Part shown: one piece after another, positions 1-12,900 of the stretch
Layout of the letters: each line of letters opens with the position of its first letter
Position numbering within the stretch: position 1 is the first letter of the stretch
Assembly (NCBI RefSeq): GCF_004664715.2
Contig: NC_051082.1
Coordinates: 9,058,498 to 9,122,497 of the forward strand
Source of the DNA: Peromyscus leucopus
Lineage: Eukaryota > Chordata > Mammalia > Rodentia > Cricetidae
Length of the DNA stretch: 64,000 nucleotides
Direction: 5' to 3'
Notes under the pieces: generated by a model
Told to the model about the DNA's origin: nothing
What the model saw: the letters and a program-made list of their open reading frames with translations, nothing else
Database searches by the model: none
Translations under genes and position numbers: made by a program

Positions 1-611
1 CCACCTCTTCTCTTCTAAACCTTGCCGGTGGCCTCTACTGTGAGGCCCGATTTGAAAACTGCTCCCCAAACCCACGTCTTCCTAAGCAGAGTCACCCTCC
101 ATGAAGTAATTTGGGAGAGGAGGTAGCCAAAGACGTGCATTTGAAGAGTCGATGTGTGTTCGGTTTAATACATATTTGGAAAAAAAAAATGGGGAGTGTC
201 AAGACATGCTGTCCTGGATAAAGGCCAAGACAGACTGATGCACTGTCTGGATGTCCATCATCCAGACCTAGTCATGAACGTCTCCCACCTTGGCCAGACA
301 AGCCTTCTCAGTGCCTGCTCAGAGCCAGGCTCATAGACAGCACAGGACACAGGGCTCCTAAAATGGGGAAGAATCATGTCTACTGCAACATTTTTACACT
401 CTTTTCTATTTTGTATGTGGTGGGGAGGGGTCCCTCATAATGTGGGACAGCTCTTAGCTTTTGATATCAGAACATTATTGTAGCATTACTTTCATAATCC
501 AGTCAGGAAAAAAAGGCAATCCCCACCCTAATCCTCCCTGCCCTCCCCCTCCAAAAAGCCTCCCTTCTTCTCATTGGCAGACTTGTATTTAAAGAACTGC
601 ACTCAAGAGTG

Positions 612-800
612 TGGAGAGTTGGCTCCGTCTGTAAAGTTCTTGTCACACTAGCCTGAGGACCCGAGTTCGATCCCTAACACCTGGATGAAATCCAGGCATG
701 GTAGCACGCATCGAGGTGTGCAGCTGTAATCTCAGCCCTGAGGAGGAGAGACAGGGTCCTTAGGTCCCAGTGAGCATCCTGTTTCCAAAAAAAAAAAAAG
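612..800 (+). mobile_element. Degraded tRNA-related SINE (B3/B4-like)
   Basis: A SINE head (gagttggctccgtctgtaaag, then gaggacccgagttcgatccc) is followed by a B1-like right half and an A-run at 786-800. Confidence 0.55.
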
Positions 801-2529
801 CTATTCTGAGACACAGCACCTAAAGTTGACATCTGTCCTCCATACCCGTGCACACACCAAAAGTACTTGTACTTGATTATTATGGTGATATTTTAATTTC
901 ACCAATTAAAAATATGCAGGCTTTTGTTGTTGGTTTTTTTTGGTGGGGTGTTGTTTTCTTGTCTAATGGCCCACAAGGCACCTTCAACTTTGAAATCTTA
1001 AATATCTTTGCTATCTGGCCCTGCAGATGAGGACTTAAGTCAACTGTTGGTTTCGAGGTTTAAAATAGGAGCTTTGGACTCCTAAGTAGCGATTGTCATG
1101 GAAACGTGAGTCTCCCAGTGACTGTGGTGTGGGCCCCTCAGCCCATCCAGAAGTGTGTTGTCATGAGTCAGCCACCTGATCCTTGTGAGCTGGTGAGCTG
1201 GTGGCGGTCACGTGTCTGAGTCTGTTGTCCATGCTCTAGCAAAAGGCTGACAGACATCAATTGTTCTCAGGTCTGGGGTCCGGGGAGTCCGAGGCCAGTG
1301 TCCCATGAGAGCTCACTCCTAATCATACACTGCTCCTTATAGGCGTGTCCTCGTGGTAGAAGGGATGAAGTCTGGTTTCTTCAGCCCCTTAGATGGGCAC
1401 TAATTTTATTCTAAGGAGCCCCACCCTGATGACCTAATCACCTCCCAGAAGCCCTTTCCCTTCATCCCTCACAATAGGCTTCCCGATGTGAGTCAGGGGG
1501 GATTCAAATACTTGAACCGCAGGATGTGGTCTGCCAAGCCAGTGAGTAAAAAATCAAAAGGAAGTTACACGAAACAGGCACCCCACACATGCCTGCAACC
1601 CCATGTCTGAGGAGAGCGCAGACAGGAGAGTTGCTGGGACTTGCTGACTTAGACAATGTAAGCTCCACATTCAAGGAGAGACCCTGCCTCAAATGAACAG
1701 GCAGAGGGAGAGGAGAATATTCAACGCCCTCTTCTGGCCTCTGCCTGTGCACAGGCATGCACATCTGTAAACATGTGTGCAGACCCTCACAGACACATCT
1801 AAATAATTTTTTAAAGCAATTCAAAGAGCATGAAAAGTCATTAACAGTATCAAGCATGCTCAAATGTGGCCGACATTACACACCCACATAACAGGGGTGT
1901 TGGGCGTAGGTGTATCTGTATTGGGCTAAGGCGAAGATGGATGGCATGAGGCAGAAGAACCCTTTTCTCTCACCCCTCGGATCTGCCCACACTGGTTACT
2001 ACACCTATGTGCAGGCTGCTTCCCTGTGAGGAGTGGTACCCAGACCCAGCAAAACTGTGGGGCATGATGGGAAAGACCCTGCCTCATGCACAGGCCACAC
2101 TTGGGAAGGTTCAGGAGCCATTGGAACAGAAGGCTGTGAGAGAAGAGAACGTTACGATATAACCATGTAGGTGTGGGTCTGCGGAGGACATAGGGTCCTG
2201 TGGTAACTTTTGCTCCACCAGTGAGACCCCTGGATCCATCCCAGTTCATGTTGTAATGATTCAGGGTCTCGTCCCAATGTCCCTCCTTCCTCCTCCATCT
2301 CCATCGTCTTCTCTTCCCCATCAGCCTCGAGCCATTCAGGGACAGCGGATGACAGGGCTCCACTCCCTGGCTTATCTGGGGTGACTGTCTTCAGCAGCGT
2401 ACCTTCCTTGGAGATGAGAGAGTGACTTTTGTCCCCTTTTGGAACCCATCAATGTAGTCTTATTGGCTGAGAACACCAACCAGGACCACTCTCCAGAAAT
2501 GAGCTGTATAATATCTATAAGACTGTAAA

Positions 2530-2650
2530 GTAACTGGATGTAGTACTACACACCTCAAATCCCAGTACTCAGGAGATGGGAGCAAGAGAATCAGAGTTCA
2601 AGGCCAGCCTGGGCAACATGAAACCTTGCCTCAAACAAACAAACAAAAAT
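2530..2650 (+). mobile_element. Old B1-like monomer
   Basis: It contains atcccagtactcaggag, gttcaaggccagcctgggc and an (AAAC)n tail. Confidence 0.65.
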
Positions 2651-3284
2651 CCTGTTAACAAGGTCCATCCCACTGCTATACTTTGATCCCTACCTCAGCA
2701 AGGAGAAAACTCATATTAACTTGACCCCTACTGACTCAAGTATCAGCGTTCTCTTGGTGGAGAGAGCTTGTGAAACTTCAGTTTCAGACATTAGAAAGGG
2801 TACAGTGTGCATGACTAAGGTTCTATTTTAACCCCATGGAGGAAATCCTACCTCTAGACCAACATGTGTTATATTCAAAAGTCCTCCTAGTCACTTTGCT
2901 AGTCCTGCTCCCCAAAGGCAACCACATTAGAATTCTCATAGCCCTCCTTCTTAAGACAAATTGATCTGTGGCAAACAGAAGCATCCCTGCTGAGATTCTT
3001 TTCTGTGGATGGTCTGGCTAACACAGAAGCGTGCATCCAACAGCTAGTGTTTCCCGCTCATTGCCCTCCCCGACTCTCCTTCCTCAGAAACCACTGGAAC
3101 TTTCTCTTGAGGACAGTAATCACTACTAGAGACCAAGAGGAAGAAGGGTCTGAAGAGCTCTTGGGATTAAAGCCATCTTTCCACTGAAATGTGTTTCTTC
3201 ATAGTTCTGAAAGTTAGGACCTCAGCAAGGGGCGGATCCCAGCTGGCTTCTCTTACTGGCTTGTTAAAAACTACCTTCTATCTG

Positions 3285-3382
3285 GAGAGGATGAGGAAGA
3301 AGAGGAGGAGGAGGAGGAGGAGGAGGAGGAGGAGGAGGAGGAAGAGGACGAGGATGAGGAGGGAGAGGAGAAAGAGAGGAAA
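3285..3382 (+). repeat. (GGA)n-rich purine tract
   Basis: About 100 bp of GAGGAGGAG and GAAGAGGA on the NOS1 sense strand, starting roughly 190 bp before an exon. Confidence 0.9.
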
Positions 3383-3570
3383 TTGACTTTATAAGGATCT
3401 TACTAACCTTGGTCACTTTCTTAAAGCTATTTCAACATACAGTCCCATAGGGGTTCAGGACTCAAGCCCGTGAATTTCGAGGTCACACTAATCAGCCCAT
3501 GGTACCAGATACCCTATACCTCCTATGCCCCACAGCCCCCATCACAGACCTTCTGTTTTTTCCTGGACAG

Positions 3571-3745
3571 GTTCTCAGTATTCGGCCTGGGCTCTCGGGC
3601 GTACCCCCACTTCTGCGCCTTCGGGCACGCAGTGGACACCCTCCTGGAGGAGCTGGGAGGGGAGAGGATTCTGAAGATGAGGGAGGGGGATGAGCTCTGC
3701 GGGCAGGAAGAGGCCTTCAGGACCTGGGCCAAGAAGGTCTTCAAG
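3571..3745 (+). CDS. NOS1: NOS1 exon, end of FMN (flavodoxin-like) domain
   Basis: 175 bp: one base finishing an Arg codon plus 58 codons (residues 879-936, rat numbering), ending in phase 0. It contains [18 protein letters not shown], in which the aromatic Y889 stacks on FMN. The acceptor is tcctggacag and the donor is gtagga at 3746. Confidence 0.97.
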
Positions 3746-6700
3746 GTAGGAGACCCCCAGACAATGCCAAGCGGTCCGTGGTGGTGTGACTCAATGGTAG
3801 GATTGCTCAGTGGTAGGGTGCTTGCCTAGCATGCTGGAGGCGCAGGGTTCTAACCCCAGCATGGGAAAGGGAAGGAGGTGTGGGTAGAAACATAAAGTGA
3901 GGAAGAGAAGGGCAAGGAAGGAAGGAGAAACATTAGGAAGGGAAGGAAGGAGAGAGAGGATAGGCAAGGGAGAGCCCTCCCCCAGTGTCCTCAGCCAGGA
4001 TACAGCTCCGCACACGTTTTCCGCTCAGAGTCCTCCCGGTCACCAAAGCCAACACTGTGGCTTTATCCTCTCTGTCCACTGCCCCGGAATTGGTTCCTCA
4101 TCAGCAACCCCAGAAGGAAGGGTCCTGGGCAGCTTCGGACATGGCACTTGTGCAGAAGGCAAAAGGGGAAACTGAGGCCCAAGGCTCTATGAGTTATTAG
4201 AGGGAGCTGTGTCTATAAGCCTCTTCCTGGATTTCCACCCAGACATTGAGACCTGAGATGATTCAGGGCCATTCATATCCGAGATAACTGTGTTTCCTCA
4301 TCTCGGCAGCCAACCTTAACTGAGCATCCCAGAGGCCAGGCCCCTGAAAAGCCTCTAGAGCTGTGGTTCTCAACCTTCCTAATGCTACGACCTTTTAATA
4401 CAGTTCCTCATGCTGTGATGACCCCCCCCCACCATAGAATTATTTTAATTGCTACTTCATAACTAATTTTGCTACTCTTATGAATCATAATGTAAATTTT
4501 TTGGAGATAGGGGTTTGGAGATAGGCAATGGGGTCATGACTCACAGGTTGAAAACCATTGCTCTAACCGTTTGTTGGCATCCTGGTCTCCCATCCCACCC
4601 CCAGCTCACTCATGTCTGTGTCTGCAGACATTCCTTCTTGTCCATGAGAAGTGAAATCCAAAACCAGGTGACCTTTCATGACTGGCTTCTTTCCCTTATT
4701 ATAAATTTTTTTTAAGATTTATTTATTATGTATACAGTGTTCTGTCTGTATGTATGCCTACACAGCAGAAGGCATCAGATCTCATTACAGATGGCTGTGA
4801 GCCACCATGTAGTTGCTGGGAATTGAACTCAGGACCTCTGGAAGAGCAGCCAGTGCTCTTTATCTCTGAGCCATCTCTCCAGCCCCTCTTATTATAAAGA
4901 TTTTCAGGTTCATCCACACTATAGCATATAGTCAGTACTTTATCCTTTCTTGTAGCCAAACAATATTCCACAGTATGATATCTTACTTTTCTATTTTTAT
5001 GTTGATGAACATGTCAACTGTTTTTAAATAGGCACACAGCCAGATAATAATAAAACCTATGTTTGAAAACCTTACATTTCACTGAAAAAAAATATTTCTA
5101 TGGTTGTATATGCCTCAGTCTCAGTTATTTGAGAGGCTGCGGCAGGGGCATCACTTGGACCTGCGTGTTCAAGACTTGCCTGGACCTGTCTCAGAAAAAG
5201 TTTACTAATCATTCTGGGCAGTAATCTTAGGATCATTAATGTTTGCTGATAAAGGAGCTTTGACCAAAAAGGAAACAAATAAAAAAAATGTGTATTCAGA
5301 CAGCTTTTCCTGGCTTTGTATAATTTTTTTAAATCTTTTGAAGAAGATGAAAGTTCTATGGTATTTATTTTCATTTTAATGTTAAGCCTCTGGGCACATG
5401 GGATTTAGTAATAAAGGTCATCATAGATGTGTCTTTAGTAGAAGTGAAGACCTCAATCACTGTTCAAAATATTGGGTGATGGTGAGCACATGGATGGATG
5501 GGTGAGGGTAGATGAATGGGTATATGAAACAGTGAGTAGGTGAATAAATATTAGGTGAAGACAGACAAATAGATGGGTGAGTAGAAAGGTAGATGAGTGG
5601 GTGGGTCAGTGGATGGATAGGAATGTTTGGATGATGGATGGATGCCTGGATTGATGTTTGGATGTTTGGATGGATGGATGGATGGATGGATGGATGGATG
5701 GATGGATGGATGGATGGATGGATGGGTGGGTGGATGGTTGGTTGGATGGATGGATGGATGGATGAATGGATGGATGGTTGGATGGATCGATAGCTGATGG
5801 ATGGATGGATGGATGGATGGATGGATGGATGGTTGGCTGGATGAATGGATGATGGATGGTGGGTGGGTGGATGTATAGATGGATGGTTAGTTGAATGGAT
5901 GGAAAAAAGGATCAATAAGGCAGATGGACAGACAGCTAGGTAGATGAAAGTGTGGGTAGATCAATGGATGGGTGAGTGGGTTGGTGGATAGATGGTAGAA
6001 GGAAGAACGGGTATATGGATTAATAGGTGGAGACAGGGAGGGAGAGAAAGGGGGAGAGAGGAGAGAAAAAGAGGGATGGGGAGAGACATCCATGTCATGC
6101 CTTGGAGCCTCCTGTGGAGGCACCATCTAGGATAACTGAGGTCACCAAAAACTCTCTGTGGGCCACAGGCAGCCTGTGATGTGTTCTGCGTCGGGGATGA
6201 CGTCAACATCGAGAAGGCGAACAATTCCCTCATCAGCAATGACCGCAGCTGGAAGAGGAACAAGTTCCGCCTCACCTACGTGGCTGAGGCTCCAGAGCTG
6301 ACACAAGGTATTGACACTGTCCTCCTAGGAGGCCCTCATCACCTTAGGGAGGGTTGGGCTGGAGAACTCCCTTCAAGGGTGTGTGGGGATGGTGGCTTTA
6401 TCACTCTGGTCCCCCTTTCAGAGAAGCCCTTGCACACACACAGACCACACTTCTGTCCCCACATGCAGGGGACTGTACCACTGGGGAGCCTCTCTCCAGC
6501 TGCACAGCCCGCCCTATGAACCATCCCACCTCCATTCCATTCACCTTGGCATAATTTGGTTCAGTGTCTGCAACCACCTCACTCAGCCCCGCTGATACCT
6601 GGCCCCGCCCTCATCCTTTCCACTCCAGAGGAAGAGCTGGGGAGGGGTCTGAGGGGACGGCTCACTTGGTAAAGTACAGGCTTTCCAGACACGAGGACCT

Positions 6701-6896
6701 GAGTTTGATTCCCCAGAACCCATGAAAGGCCAGGCATGGTGCTACATGCTTGCAGTCCTAGGGCGGGGAAAGAGGAAACCAGAGAACCTTAGGGCTCACT
6801 AGCCAGCCTAGCCTAACTGGCCAGCTCCAGGCCAGTGAGAGACCCTCTCTCAAAAGATAAATTTATAAACTACCTACAATGATAACTCAGGCTGGC

Positions 6897-6946
<50 letters not shown>

Positions 6947-9900
6947 CCTCCTGCACACATGCTATTACACCTACACATATATGTACATGTTGATGTAACT
7001 AACCGTCTTATTAAATAAGAAACACAGAAACAATGTAAAGGAGAAAGCCGAGAGGTCAGAGCTCAGAGCTAAAATCTCACCCTTCCTCCTGCTGTCCCAG
7101 CTTCGCGAAAAGAGACCTACTTCCTGTCGGTTCGTTTTTTTATAGTATGTTGTTCTGCCTTCTCATTGGTTGTAAACCCAAACACGTGACTGCCTCGTCA
7201 CTGTCTGAATGTACAGCCCCCTAGGTCTTAAAGGCATATGTCTCCAATGCTGGCTGTATCCCTGAACACATAGAGATCTATGGGATTAAAGGCGTGTGCC
7301 ACCACAGCCACACTCTTGCTATGGCTCTAATAGCTCTGACCCCCGGACAACTTTATTTATAACATACAATCAAAATAATAATTCAGTACAATTAGATTAC
7401 CACCACATGTACATATACATACTCAAAGTTGGGGAGGTTTTTTGGACCATTGTTTAACCCTCTCTCGTGGTGACCTTTATTTCTCTCCTCACAGGTCTTT
7501 CCAACGTCCACAAAAAGCGAGTCTCGGCCGCTCGGTTCCTCAGCCGTCAAAACCTGCAGAGCCCTAAATCCAGGTAGGAGCCCCCACCCAGGTTTGCTCA
7601 GCAGCAGTCCCCTCTGCTCCCAGCTGCCACCCACAGCCCGGAGGGAGAGCTCAGATTCCAGAGGCTACCGAGAGCTTCAGTAGTCCCCTCACACCAGGTC
7701 TCTCAGACTTCTGCCTTCACATTCTGTCCCCAACTAGAGACAGGAACAAAGGAGAAGTGTCAACATACGACATCAAGAAAGAAATGGGCCTCAGGATGAC
7801 CTTCGCGGGGAGTCCCCTTGTGAAATAGCTGGGTGTTCTCTGTAGGTAGCATCTCCACCAGAAAGTGCTGAATCAAATTATCTATTCTGTTGTTGTTGTT
7901 TGGGGGTTTTTGTTGTTGTTGTTGTTTGTTTTTCAAGACAGGGTTTCTCTGTGTAGCTTTGCGCCTTTCCTGGAACTTGCTTTGGAGACCAGGATGGCCT
8001 CGAACTCACAGAGATCCGCCTGGCTCTGCCTCCCGAGTGCTGGGATTAAAGGCGTGCGCTGCCACCACCCGGCCTAATCAAATTATCTTACTGTGAGTGA
8101 TTTTTCTCAATAGCAGTGTTTCTCAACCTGTGGGTCACACGACCCCTCTAGGGATTGAATGACCTTTCCACAGGGGTCACCTAAGACCATTGGAAAACAC
8201 AGATTTACAGTTAATAACCTTAGCAAAAATACTCTTAAGGCTGGGGGTGGGGTCACCACAACTTGGGGAACTGTATTAAAGGGCCACAGCATTTGGAAGG
8301 CTGAGAACCGCCGTTCTCAAGCGCTGCAGAGATAGCTACCTGCTATATGGAGTGATGAAAGGTGCACCCCAAAACAACTTACTCTTTGATTTGAAACCCT
8401 AACTATAACATATCATCTGTGGGGGGTGACTTGGTGCCACCCCGTGCCTAGGGAGATCAGAGGACAACCTTTGGGTGTCCATCCTTACCTTCCACCTTCT
8501 TTGAGACAGGGACTCTTCGCTGCTGCATAAGCCAAATCTGGTCTATGGAGCTTCTGTGGATCCTCCTGTCCCTTCCTAAGGGCTGCTGGGCTTTTCAGGA
8601 ACGTGTCCTCTGCATTTGGCTTTTTGTTGTTGTTTATTTTATTTGTGTGTGTGTGTGTGTGTGTGTTATGCTTGCTAAGGCCAGGAGAGTGTCAGATCCC
8701 CTCAAACTGGAGTTACAGGTGACTATGAACCACTATGTGGATGCTGTGAACTAAACTGGGGTCCTCTGCCATGGCCACCTGTTGTAGGATGTCCTTCTGT
8801 ACGCTGTGAATATGTGTTGCTTTTATTGATTGATGAATAAAGCTGCTTTGGCCTATGGAAAAGCAGAATATAGCTAGACTAGAAAGCCAAACTGAATACA
8901 GGGAGAAAGAAGGGTAGAGTCAAGGAGACACCAGCCAGCTGCCCGGTAATGCCACAGCCACATGGCAATGCATACATTAATAGAAATGGATTAATTTAAG
9001 ATGTAAGAGCTAGCTAGTAATAAGCCTGAGCCACTGGACAAACATTTATAACTAATATAAGCATCTGAGTAGTTATTCGGAAACAGGCAGGAAGGGGAGA
9101 TTTATCCGTTTAAAGCCTTAATTACAATTCTTAATTGCTGCATCATCTGTCCAGCCCTATGCACCCAGCCTTTTATGTGGGCTGTAGGGATCTGAACTCA
9201 GGTCATTAGGTTTGTGCAGTAAATGCTTTTTTACTGGATGAGATACCCTAGCCCTAGAAGTTATCTTACTACCCAACATAACCAAATAACTTACTATCTA
9301 CTGTAGCCAACCTTGCTATCTGATACAGAGTGTGTTTGTCTTAGCACTTGGGGCAGGGTGTGGCTTTTGTTTTATGCAATGCTGGGGCTTGAACCTGGAA
9401 TCTTATACACACTCGGCAAGTGCTGGACCACTGAACTACATTTTAAGTCTCAGCACTTGACTTAAAACTCGGTTAGCCTCTTCAACGACACCCAGAACAA
9501 ACTCATTTCTTCCTAGTAAGAGACTTAGGCGACCCAGGGCACTGACTCCATATCCTCTGAGTCCCTTTACCTCCAAGCTGTTCTCCCCAGACCTGGCTTC
9601 CCTAGCTTCAGACTTTAATTACACGGCTCTTACTCCTCCACTGGGAATACCACTCCCAGCTCCAGCAGCAGAAGTCACATGACCACCAACAACAACTGTG
9701 TCGGGTCGGTTGCTGCGGTCACCAGCCTGAACAGGATATATTAATATCACCTGCCCTGCGACACTGTCTTCCAAACCAACCCACTCACCCATTAAGCCTG
9801 TGTCCTCACTGAACCCAGGCATCTCTCTTTTCAAAATGATCACACCCAGACTGGCAACCTCTCTGCATCTATAATAATTGTTTAAGTCTTTGCACTGATC

Positions 9901-12900
9901 CCTCTTGGGATTTTTTTTTCACTTTTCAATTAAAACTCAGCTATGTCTTTTAAATTATTTATTCTTTACAGCCCTAGGCACTGACCCCAGCTCTCCCACA
10001 CACAAACTGGGTCTGTGTGGCCTTGGAAAAGTCACAGGGTATGGAATTGAGAGCTAGAGAGATGGTTCAGTGACTAAAAGTACCGGCTACTTGGGCTGGA
10101 GGGCTGGCTCTGTGGTTAAGAGCACTGGCCGTTCTTCCAGAGGTCCTGAGTTCAATTCCCAGCAACCACATGGTGGCTCACAACCATCTATAATGAGATC
10201 TGGTGCCCTCTTCTGGCCTGAAGGCATACATGCCCCCAGAACACCGTGTGCATTATATATGTGTATATGTATATGTATGTATATGTATATATACTGACTA
10301 CTCTTTCAGAGGACCCTGGTTCAGTTCCCAGCACCCACCACATGGTTGCTCACAACCATCTATCACTCCAGTTCCAGGGTATGTGGTTCCCTCTTCTGGC
10401 CTCCATGGGTAGAAGTGAACATACATACATTCAAAGCATTCATAGACAAAATAAATGTTTTTCTATAAAAGTCACTTTCATGCTCTGAGGACCCTTCCCC
10501 TTCATTGTAGCATGCAAATGCTGGCAGAAAGCTGGCTCACTTGTATCTAATACACTCTGTCTTCCATGCACCGAGCAGAGCTCTCTGAACGCTATTTCTC
10601 ACTTACACCCGCCCAGGAAATCAAGGCCACAATTGCTCACATTAGATATGAGAAGGGACCGTGAGAAAATGCAAGCATCTTTTTCAAGGTCACATTGACC
10701 TGGTTCTCTGGCCGCCACGCCAAATGACTCCACAGATGGCCTCTGCTGTGACCATTGACAACGGTCCTCCCCAAGCGGCTGGCATGGTACAGGATCCATG
10801 CACATTCCTTGTTCCTCCCAGCTTCCTCGTGTTACCTGCATAGTTAGCATGCATGCTTTCTGCGTGCCCTTCCAAGCCTTTGATTAAAGAGGTTCACAGG
10901 ACAGAGCCCCCCAAGCCTCTTGAACTCTTTCTCAAATATTCTCACACATTAATAGAATATATTAGGCACTTAATACCTTTGAACAATTAGTTAAATGCAG
11001 CATTAGGTGCATAGGGACATCTGAGGGAGAGGAGCTGCGTGTTGGAAAGCCGTAGCTGATGTCTCAATTCAATCCCGGGGAAAGTAACGAGCGTGATACA
11101 ATGTTGCAAGCGCATTGAAAAGCCAGTGTGTGGTGAGTCCTCCCTAGAGCATGGTTCTTAGGCAGCAAGAAAAAACAGGCAAATGACCTTGGAATTGGCC
11201 CTGTCCACCACCCAAAGGGAACTGACTCTGGCAGTTTCCACAACAATTAACAGAGGAATATGCCAAGCAAGGTTAGGAACTGGAATTGAGTTAAAATAGT
11301 TGTAACCTATCAGAGAAAAGACCAAATTGTGCCTGAAGGATTTGGGGACTGGAACAAGAGGCCAGTGGTTAAGAGCACTGGATGCTCTTCTAGAGAACTT
11401 GAGTTCCATGCCCAGCACCCACATGGTGGCTCACAACCACTTATAATTCCAGTTCTAGGAGATCTGATGCCCTCTTCTGGCCTCTGTGGGCCCAGACAAG
11501 CATGTGGTGCACAAACGTTCATGCAGGCAAAACACCCATACACACACACACATAAAATGAAAAATTACCAAATATGTTTTTAAAAGATAATGCTTTATAG
11601 AATTTTTTTAAGTATAATTGAGTGGAATAGCAGAACTCACCCAGTGGGGGCTCTCTGGCCTTGTAAACCATAAACAAGATATCACAAATCATTCCCACTA
11701 GCAATCCTTAATTATAGGTCCAGTACCGACCCAAGAGGAAGTCAGTGGCCCCTGAAGGGTGACCCGTGCTGAGCGACAGCACTCAGCATCCTGCCTGGAA
11801 ACGAATTTTGTGATGCAGGCACAGTAATTTGGAAAAACAATGTGTAAGAGAGTGCGCCATAGGGTGAGTGTGGGCAGGACAGAAACGGAAAATTCTAGAA
11901 GTCGAGGGGCGGAAAGAGAACGAAGGACTGAGATTGCTTGGTTAGGAGAGTGGACTCCAGAGAGGAAAAGGGAGAAGCTGTCTAGAAAGGGAGAGTGATG
12001 GGCAAGGTGAGCGGGCAGGCTGTCTTATTCTCACTGAGAAGTCACTTAAAGATCCCACAGAAGTTAGGGGATGGCTAGGTGGCAGTGGTGGACAGAGTGG
12101 TGTAAAGGAGACAGTGGTCGCTCTGTGGTCTAATTTTTTTTTTTTTTTTTTCAAGACAGGGTTTCTCTGTGTAGTTTTGGTGCCTGTCCTGGAACTCACT
12201 GTGTAGCCCAGGCTGGCCTCGAACTCACAGAGATCCGCCTGCCTCTGCCTCCCGAGTGCTGGGATTCAAGGCGTGCGCCACTGCCACCCAGCTCTTGCTT
12301 GCTAAAATTAAAGATGTGTGCCAACATGCCTGGCCATGACTGCAGAGTTTGAGGGAGGTGATGGGTGGATCCCAGGGATCTCTTCGTGACCTGTGTGACC
12401 CCAGGGACCTCTTTGTGACCCATCAGACAAAGGTTTCAGAGTCGCCTTTGCTCTGCAGGAAGCACCTGTAGGCTGTGATGCGGAGAGTGCATCTGCTTCA
12501 ATTCACATTTTAAAGATTTCTTGGACTGCCTTAACAAAACAAAACAAAACCACAAGGTTCTCAGGCTGGGGAAATACTCTGTAGTAAGTGTTCCTGCCAC
12601 ACAAGCAGAGGACCTGCCTTCAGATTCCCACTCGCACGTAGAAAGCTGAGTGAGGTGCCATGCATCTCCAATCCTGTAGCTGGAGAGGAGTACGCCTGGG
12701 CCTCACAGATCAACAGTCTAGTGGAAGCAGTGATTTCCAGGTTCAGGAAGGGCCTATCTCAAACACCAAGATTGAGAGTGATGCAGGGGGATCCCGTCTG
12801 TCACCTAGCCTGTCCCTTCCTTTACTGTCCAATCACCTGCAGGGTAGAGAGGCCTTGGGGGAAGCCAGTGAGCATCCGCCAGCTCAGGAGGTTTGGGCCC

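Larger units (their letters stand above)
1..3570 (+). other. NOS1: NOS1 intron, 3' part (upstream of first visible exon)
   Basis: I see no exon here. The exon encoding the preceding part of the FMN domain and autoinhibitory loop was looked for and not found, so it lies left of the window. The intron holds an old SINE near 612-800, a B1-like monomer near 2530-2650 and a GGA-rich purine tract at 3285-3382. The rest is unremarkable unique sequence. The 3' end is a normal acceptor: a pyrimidine-rich run ending in tcctggacag at 3561-3570. Confidence 0.8.

Noticed and set aside
3785..3866. tRNA-like sequence with A- and B-box resemblance
   Set aside because: It is the tRNA-derived head of an ID-type SINE. 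It lacks a proper cloverleaf, and similar heads recur across the window.
5457..5915. 152-codon minus-strand frame of His-Pro-Ser-Ile repeats
   Set aside because: Direct translation of the TGGA tetranucleotide array. The 4-bp unit gives the repeating peptide without any coding selection.
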